From: Tritrichomonas musculus
Taxonomy: Eukaryota > Parabasalia > Tritrichomonadida > Tritrichomonadidae
NCBI GenBank assembly: GCA_039105265.1
Contig: JAPFFF010000013.1
Coordinates: 2,046,001-2,110,000 of the forward strand
Reading direction: 5' to 3'
DNA: 64,000 nt
How positions within the stretch are numbered: the first letter of the stretch is position 1; every line of letters begins with the position of its first letter. The notes beneath the pieces were generated by a model, which was not told the origin of the DNA, did not search any database, and saw only the letters and a list, made by a program, of their open reading frames with translations. Position numbers and translations under genes: made by a program. This document shows, one piece after another, positions 60,583-64,000 of the stretch.

Positions 60583-60923
60583 TAAAAATAAATGAATTTT
60601 GGAAAATACGTTTTTTTTGAAACTTTTGCGTTTTATAACGTTTTTAATAGAAGGAAATGCCAGAAACAAACAATCGCAAAAAAACTTTCGAAGATATTAT
60701 AATTTTTGATATAATATTTTTTATATCAAAAGTAAACGGAAAAAGCCAGGCACTTTGGGCGCAAAATAGGCACACTTTTAATTCAGTTTTATCAATTGAT
60801 ATAAAATTTATAAAATTTTGGGCGGAAACTAGGAAATGTTATATAAAATGTTTGCAAAAAAGGATCGTAAAGGTAAAAAAAAAAGGTTAAAAAAATTGAT
60901 TTAAAAAAGAGACTAAAATTTTG

Positions 60924-60931
60924 GTCATTTT
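60924..60931 (+). promoter_or_regulatory. Inr-like initiator of the Sel1 gene
   Basis: GTCATTTT: TCATTT with A at 60927, 13 nt before the ATG at 60940; matches trichomonad TCAYTW and short-leader architecture. Confidence 0.5.
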
Positions 60932-60939
60932 CACAGAAG

Positions 60940-62163
60940 ATGGAATTAATATATGAGCATTGCGACATAGATAAAGAACTCAAAGGAAAAAGTATCCCAA
61001 AATTAATTTATGAAGCCGATCATGGAAATATCATGTCCATGTATCAATATGGCGTTCTTCTTGAACAAGGTAAAGAAGTTTCAATGAACAAAGAAAAAGC
61101 AGCTCAATATTATGAACATGCAATCAAAGGAGGAAATATTTATGCGATGAATAATTTAGGACTTCTTCTTTATACAGGAAATGGAATTCCACGTAACAAA
61201 GCAAGAGGGCTTGAATTATTAAAAAGAGCATCTGATGAAGGCAATGTTGTTTCAATGTTCAATTATGCTGTTATTCATTTCAGAGGAGATCCAGAAGATA
61301 TTAATTTAAAAGTAGCATTTGAATACTTTACAAAAGCAAGCAATGAAGGACATTATTTAGCAATTTACAATTTAGCAACAATGTATGATAATGGTGAAGG
61401 AGTCGAACCCAACAAAAGAGAAGCAGCACGACTTTATAAAATATCAGCAGATAAAGGATGTGTTGATGCAATGATAAATTATGCATCAATGCTTCGAGAT
61501 GGAGATGGCATCGAAATTAATAAGAAAGAATCAGCTCATTATTACAAGTTAGCAGCTGATAAAGGTAATGTTGAAATGATGTCATTTTATGCTAAATTAT
61601 TATATTGTGGTGATGGCATTGAAATAAATAAAAAAGAAGCTGCTCGTTATTTTAAATTAGCTGCAGACAATGGTGACACTGAATCAATCTATTTTTATGC
61701 TGTGATGTTAAGTAAAGGCGATGGAATTCAAATGAATAAAACTAAAGCTGCCCGTTATTTTAAATTAGCTGCTGATAAAGGAAATATTAATGCTATGAAC
61801 CAATTGGGATCTTTACTTTACAAAGGTGATGGCGTGAAAATGAATAAAAAAGAAGCTGCTCGTTTGTATAAGTTGGCTGCCGATACTTCAAATGATCCGG
61901 CTGCTTGTTACAACTTGTCGATAATGTTATTAGATGGTGATTCTATTGAACAAAATTTGAGTGAAGCTGTTCGTTATTGTAAAATTGCGGCTGACCAAGG
62001 TCATGATTTGGCTGCTTACAATTATGCTGTTATGCTTGAGAATGGTAAATATATTAGAATAGACAAGAGAGAAGCTGCTCGTTACTATAAAATTGCTGTT
62101 GATAATGGCCACCCTTATGCAATGCAAAAATATGGAAAACTTAAAATCTATGAATCTTTATAA
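60940..62163 (+). CDS. Sel1-repeat protein, 407 aa
   Basis: Ten or so consecutive 36-residue Sel1 repeats fill the protein from residue ~30 to ~400, each like GDGIEINKKEAARYFKLAAD followed by KGN..AM..YA.ML. This forms a right-handed alpha-solenoid used as an adaptor. No signal peptide (unlike ER Sel1/Hrd3) and no membrane helix, so cytosolic. The first 30 residues (MELIYEHCDIDKELKGKSIP) are a short cap. It may be a kinase-less relative of trichomonad kinase-Sel1 proteins. Clean start with Inr and an intact frame. Confidence 0.9.
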   Translation: MELIYEHCDIDKELKGKSIPKLIYEADHGNIMSMYQYGVLLEQGKEVSMNKEKAAQYYEHAIKGGNIYAMNNLGLLLYTGNGIPRNKARGLELLKRASDEGNVVSMFNYAVIHFRGDPEDINLKVAFEYFTKASNEGHYLAIYNLATMYDNGEGVEPNKREAARLYKISADKGCVDAMINYASMLRDGDGIEINKKESAHYYKLAADKGNVEMMSFYAKLLYCGDGIEINKKEAARYFKLAADNGDTESIYFYAVMLSKGDGIQMNKTKAARYFKLAADKGNINAMNQLGSLLYKGDGVKMNKKEAARLYKLAADTSNDPAACYNLSIMLLDGDSIEQNLSEAVRYCKIAADQGHDLAAYNYAVMLENGKYIRIDKREAARYYKIAVDNGHPYAMQKYGKLKIYESL

Positions 62164-62499
62164 AAAAAAAAATTAATTAAGTTTCTTAAAAGGTGATACC
62201 ATTCAAAATTTTGATTGTTTATTCACAAAAAAAATTCAATACTTTTAATTTAATAAAATTAAAAAATAGTTTTTTCTCAATTATACTATAAATTATGTGT
62301 AAAATTATTAAACAATAAATAATTTCTTTGAATATATTTTGTTTCTTATTATTTTTATATTTTTATTTTTTTTAAATACATTTTATTTGAAAATGTATTC
62401 TTTCAATTATGTGAGGATTAAATTGGCATTAAACAATTCGATTATTTCCAAATATTAGAATGCTTTTAATTGATCTTCATTTAATGTTAATTTCATTCA
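62164..62499. other. Intergenic A+T-rich DNA
   Basis: No feature recognised. Confidence 0.5.
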
Positions 62500-63430
62500 A
62501 TGTTTGCTTTTAAGATCATCACAAAATTGAATTATTTGTACCTTTTTTTAAAGAAATTTAATAAATCGATCAAGATCATCAATTTCATTAGTGAAAATAA
62601 CATTTTCCATTATGGAAATTAATTCGATCAAATCATTGTTTTCTGAAAAAAGTCATACAAATAAAGTTTGTTTTATGACATCCACGAATTCTATTAAAAA
62701 AATCTCTGCAAGCTTTTTTTTTTAACTGTAGTGATAGATTTCAATTTATTGCGTATTTTTCTATTAACTAAATTAATAGCTTCATCAGTTGTTTGTTTAT
62801 AATAAATGTTCACTTCGGCTTGATAACGTAAAAACATCAAAAAATATTTACCTTTTTTATCGTCATTTTCATTTTGTAAAAGAATGAAATATTTTGGAAT
62901 AATTGGTTCATTATTTGGGAAAATATATTCATTTGCAGTTATAAAGCTTGTTTGATGTTTCCATTATTATTGACTGAATCAACATATTCACGAAATTTTT
63001 TAGAATCTACTTTTTTTGCAACCGTTTTCCAAAAGAATTAAAGGAAATGCATATACGTCATCTTCTTTTTGGAGAACGGTTGCAATCAATTAATCCTGGC
63101 AAAAAACAAGTAGCCATGTCATCTAATTCATCTATATACCTATTTTATTCGTTAATATTTTTTAGAATTGTGGAATATATTATTTTGGGATGGCAATTTT
63201 CGTTTATTAAAATTGATTCTGGATTCAAATCACCATAAATAACGTTATTTTTGTGTGGAAAGGTCATAGCTGAAGCAATCCCGTAAATACATATTATTAT
63301 TTTTCGTATCATTCCATATGATATATGATTGTCCTGGCTTTCTTTTATTAGTTAATTATGCTAAATTACGATCTGAGAAATATTCGGTAGTAATGGCTGG
63401 TTTATTCGTTGAATCAAAATCTTTGTAATT
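62500..63430 (-). pseudogene. Protein kinase pseudogene
   Basis: Reading down the minus strand with repeated frame changes: CIYGIASAMTFPHKNNVIYG, then DLNPESILINENCHPKI (degenerate HRDLKPEN loop, ~63290-63190), VYAFPLILLENGC (compare DVYSFGILLYE, ~63050-63015), then ILLQNENDDKKGKYFLMFLR ... RKIRNKLKSITTV (~62960-62725) and NDLIELISIMENVIFTNEID (~62640-62570). Many stops; not functional. Confidence 0.6.
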
Positions 63431-63595
63431 AAATCCAATAGTTTAAAGAATTGAGGGATGATTTAAAAGAGATATAGTTTATACGAATTTTACTTACTAT
63501 TTTAGTATTTTATAAGTAAAAAAAAAACTGGTTTATTGATTCTTATGGATTTTCTTTCAATTATTCAAAGCACTTCACTTTTATTTTTCAAATAA

Positions 63596-64000
63596 ATGAA
63601 TTTAGCACACATTGATACTCTCAAATTCAACATAATAATTGATTTTAATAATGAAAATAGTTTCATTTCCAAAGATATAGTCATTTTAACACCATCAGCT
63701 TCTCGTGTTAAATGGACAGACAAAGAAAATGAATTATTATTAAATCATGTTGACCAAAAAAATGGAAGCAAATTGCTGCTGAATTAAAAAATAAAACTGC
63801 ACAACAGTGCAGAGATCATTATTTCGATGTTCTTGATCCTAGAATTCAAAATGTAATATGGTCAGAAGAAGAAGAAGAAATATTAAGGTTGAAATATGAG
63901 CAATTAGGTCCTCATTGGTCTAAAATAAAAAAATTTTTGCCTGGAAGAACTACGGGAGGAATTAAAAATTATATGAATTCAATATTAAAAAGAAGTTGCA
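63596..64000 (+). pseudogene. Two-repeat Myb-type DNA-binding gene, frameshifted, 3' partial
   Basis: ATG at 63596, with an initiator TCACTT (63575-63580) 19 nt upstream. The first frame gives ~40 residues, then RVKWTDKENELLLNHVDQ; after an A7 run (~63756-63762) the next frame continues WKQIAAELKNKTAQQCRDHY, then IWSEEEEEILRLKYEQLGPH and WSKIKKFLPGRTTGGIKNYM to the window edge: R2 and R3 Myb repeats with their Trp spacing. Trichomonad R2R3 Myb proteins are transcription factors. One base in the A run separates the frames, so mutation or sequencing error cannot be told apart; type is provisional. Confidence 0.7.

Noticed and set aside
60657-60890. 77-codon plus-strand frame before the Sel1 gene
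   Set aside because: Low-complexity, Lys/Ile-rich, no family wording, and directly upstream of a gene with its own initiator.
63047-63238. 63-codon plus-strand frame
   Set aside because: The minus strand here carries clear kinase remnants; the plus frame is its shadow.

Overview
The window reads as a piece of a trichomonad (Parabasalia) nuclear genome, most likely Tritrichomonas-like. Evidence: strong A+T richness; intron-free genes; BspA-type leucine-rich repeats, Sel1 repeats, DUF3447/ankyrin and BTB/BACK-F5/8C families that are expanded in trichomonads; an Inr-like TCAYTW motif 10-20 nt before several ATGs; and a Maverick/Polinton element. Genus is inference; no rRNA or other species marker is present.

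Layout. (1) 1 to about 13,720: the right-hand part of a Maverick/Polinton: a phage-tail-fibre-like protein (open at the left edge), a 0.9-kb structured non-coding block with 67-bp repeats and a tRNA-like pol III unit, small genes (one NUMOD4-like), a retroviral-type integrase, and a 1,976-residue protein-primed family-B DNA polymerase carrying an OTU-like region, a zinc finger, an embedded HNH motif and a C-terminal archaeo-eukaryotic primase (AEP) domain. Capsid, ATPase and protease genes are not in the window. (2) 13.7-19.3 kb: end of a broken host gene, then non-coding DNA built of nested inverted-repeat transposons flanked by TA. (3) 19.3-30.3 kb: endonuclease V, a UBR-like/F5-8C pseudogene, Sel1 and BspA-LRR genes and fragments, a DUF3447-LRR gene split by a T6-run frameshift, and a tandem-CH actin-binding protein. 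(4) 30.4-41.5 kb: acyl-CoA synthetase, two damaged BTB/F5-8C genes, an ankyrin/coiled-coil remnant, a MalY-type C-S lyase fused to a redoxin domain, a frameshifted class-M-like sirtuin, and assorted remnants. (5) 41.7-45.5 kb: one DUF3447/ankyrin gene invaded by a 25-bp minisatellite with exact higher-order spacing. (6) 46.37-51.73 kb: an apparently complete P-superfamily-like transposon (8-bp target duplication, 719-residue transposase), followed directly by two short elements that also have 8-bp duplications. (7) 54.6-64 kb: a small hypothetical gene, a large kinase/coiled-coil/LRR gene, a TTAA- or TA-flanked MITE, a 10-repeat Sel1 gene, a kinase pseudogene, and the start of a two-repeat Myb gene with an A7-run frameshift.

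How it fits together. The Maverick genes form one self-synthesising unit (integration, replication, probable virion parts). Host genes are unrelated single transcription units, mostly scaffolding or interaction proteins, plus a few enzymes (ENDOV, acyl-CoA ligase, C-S lyase-redoxin, sirtuin). Several host genes carry single-base or single-stop lesions, some in homopolymers, so part of the apparent decay may be sequencing error.
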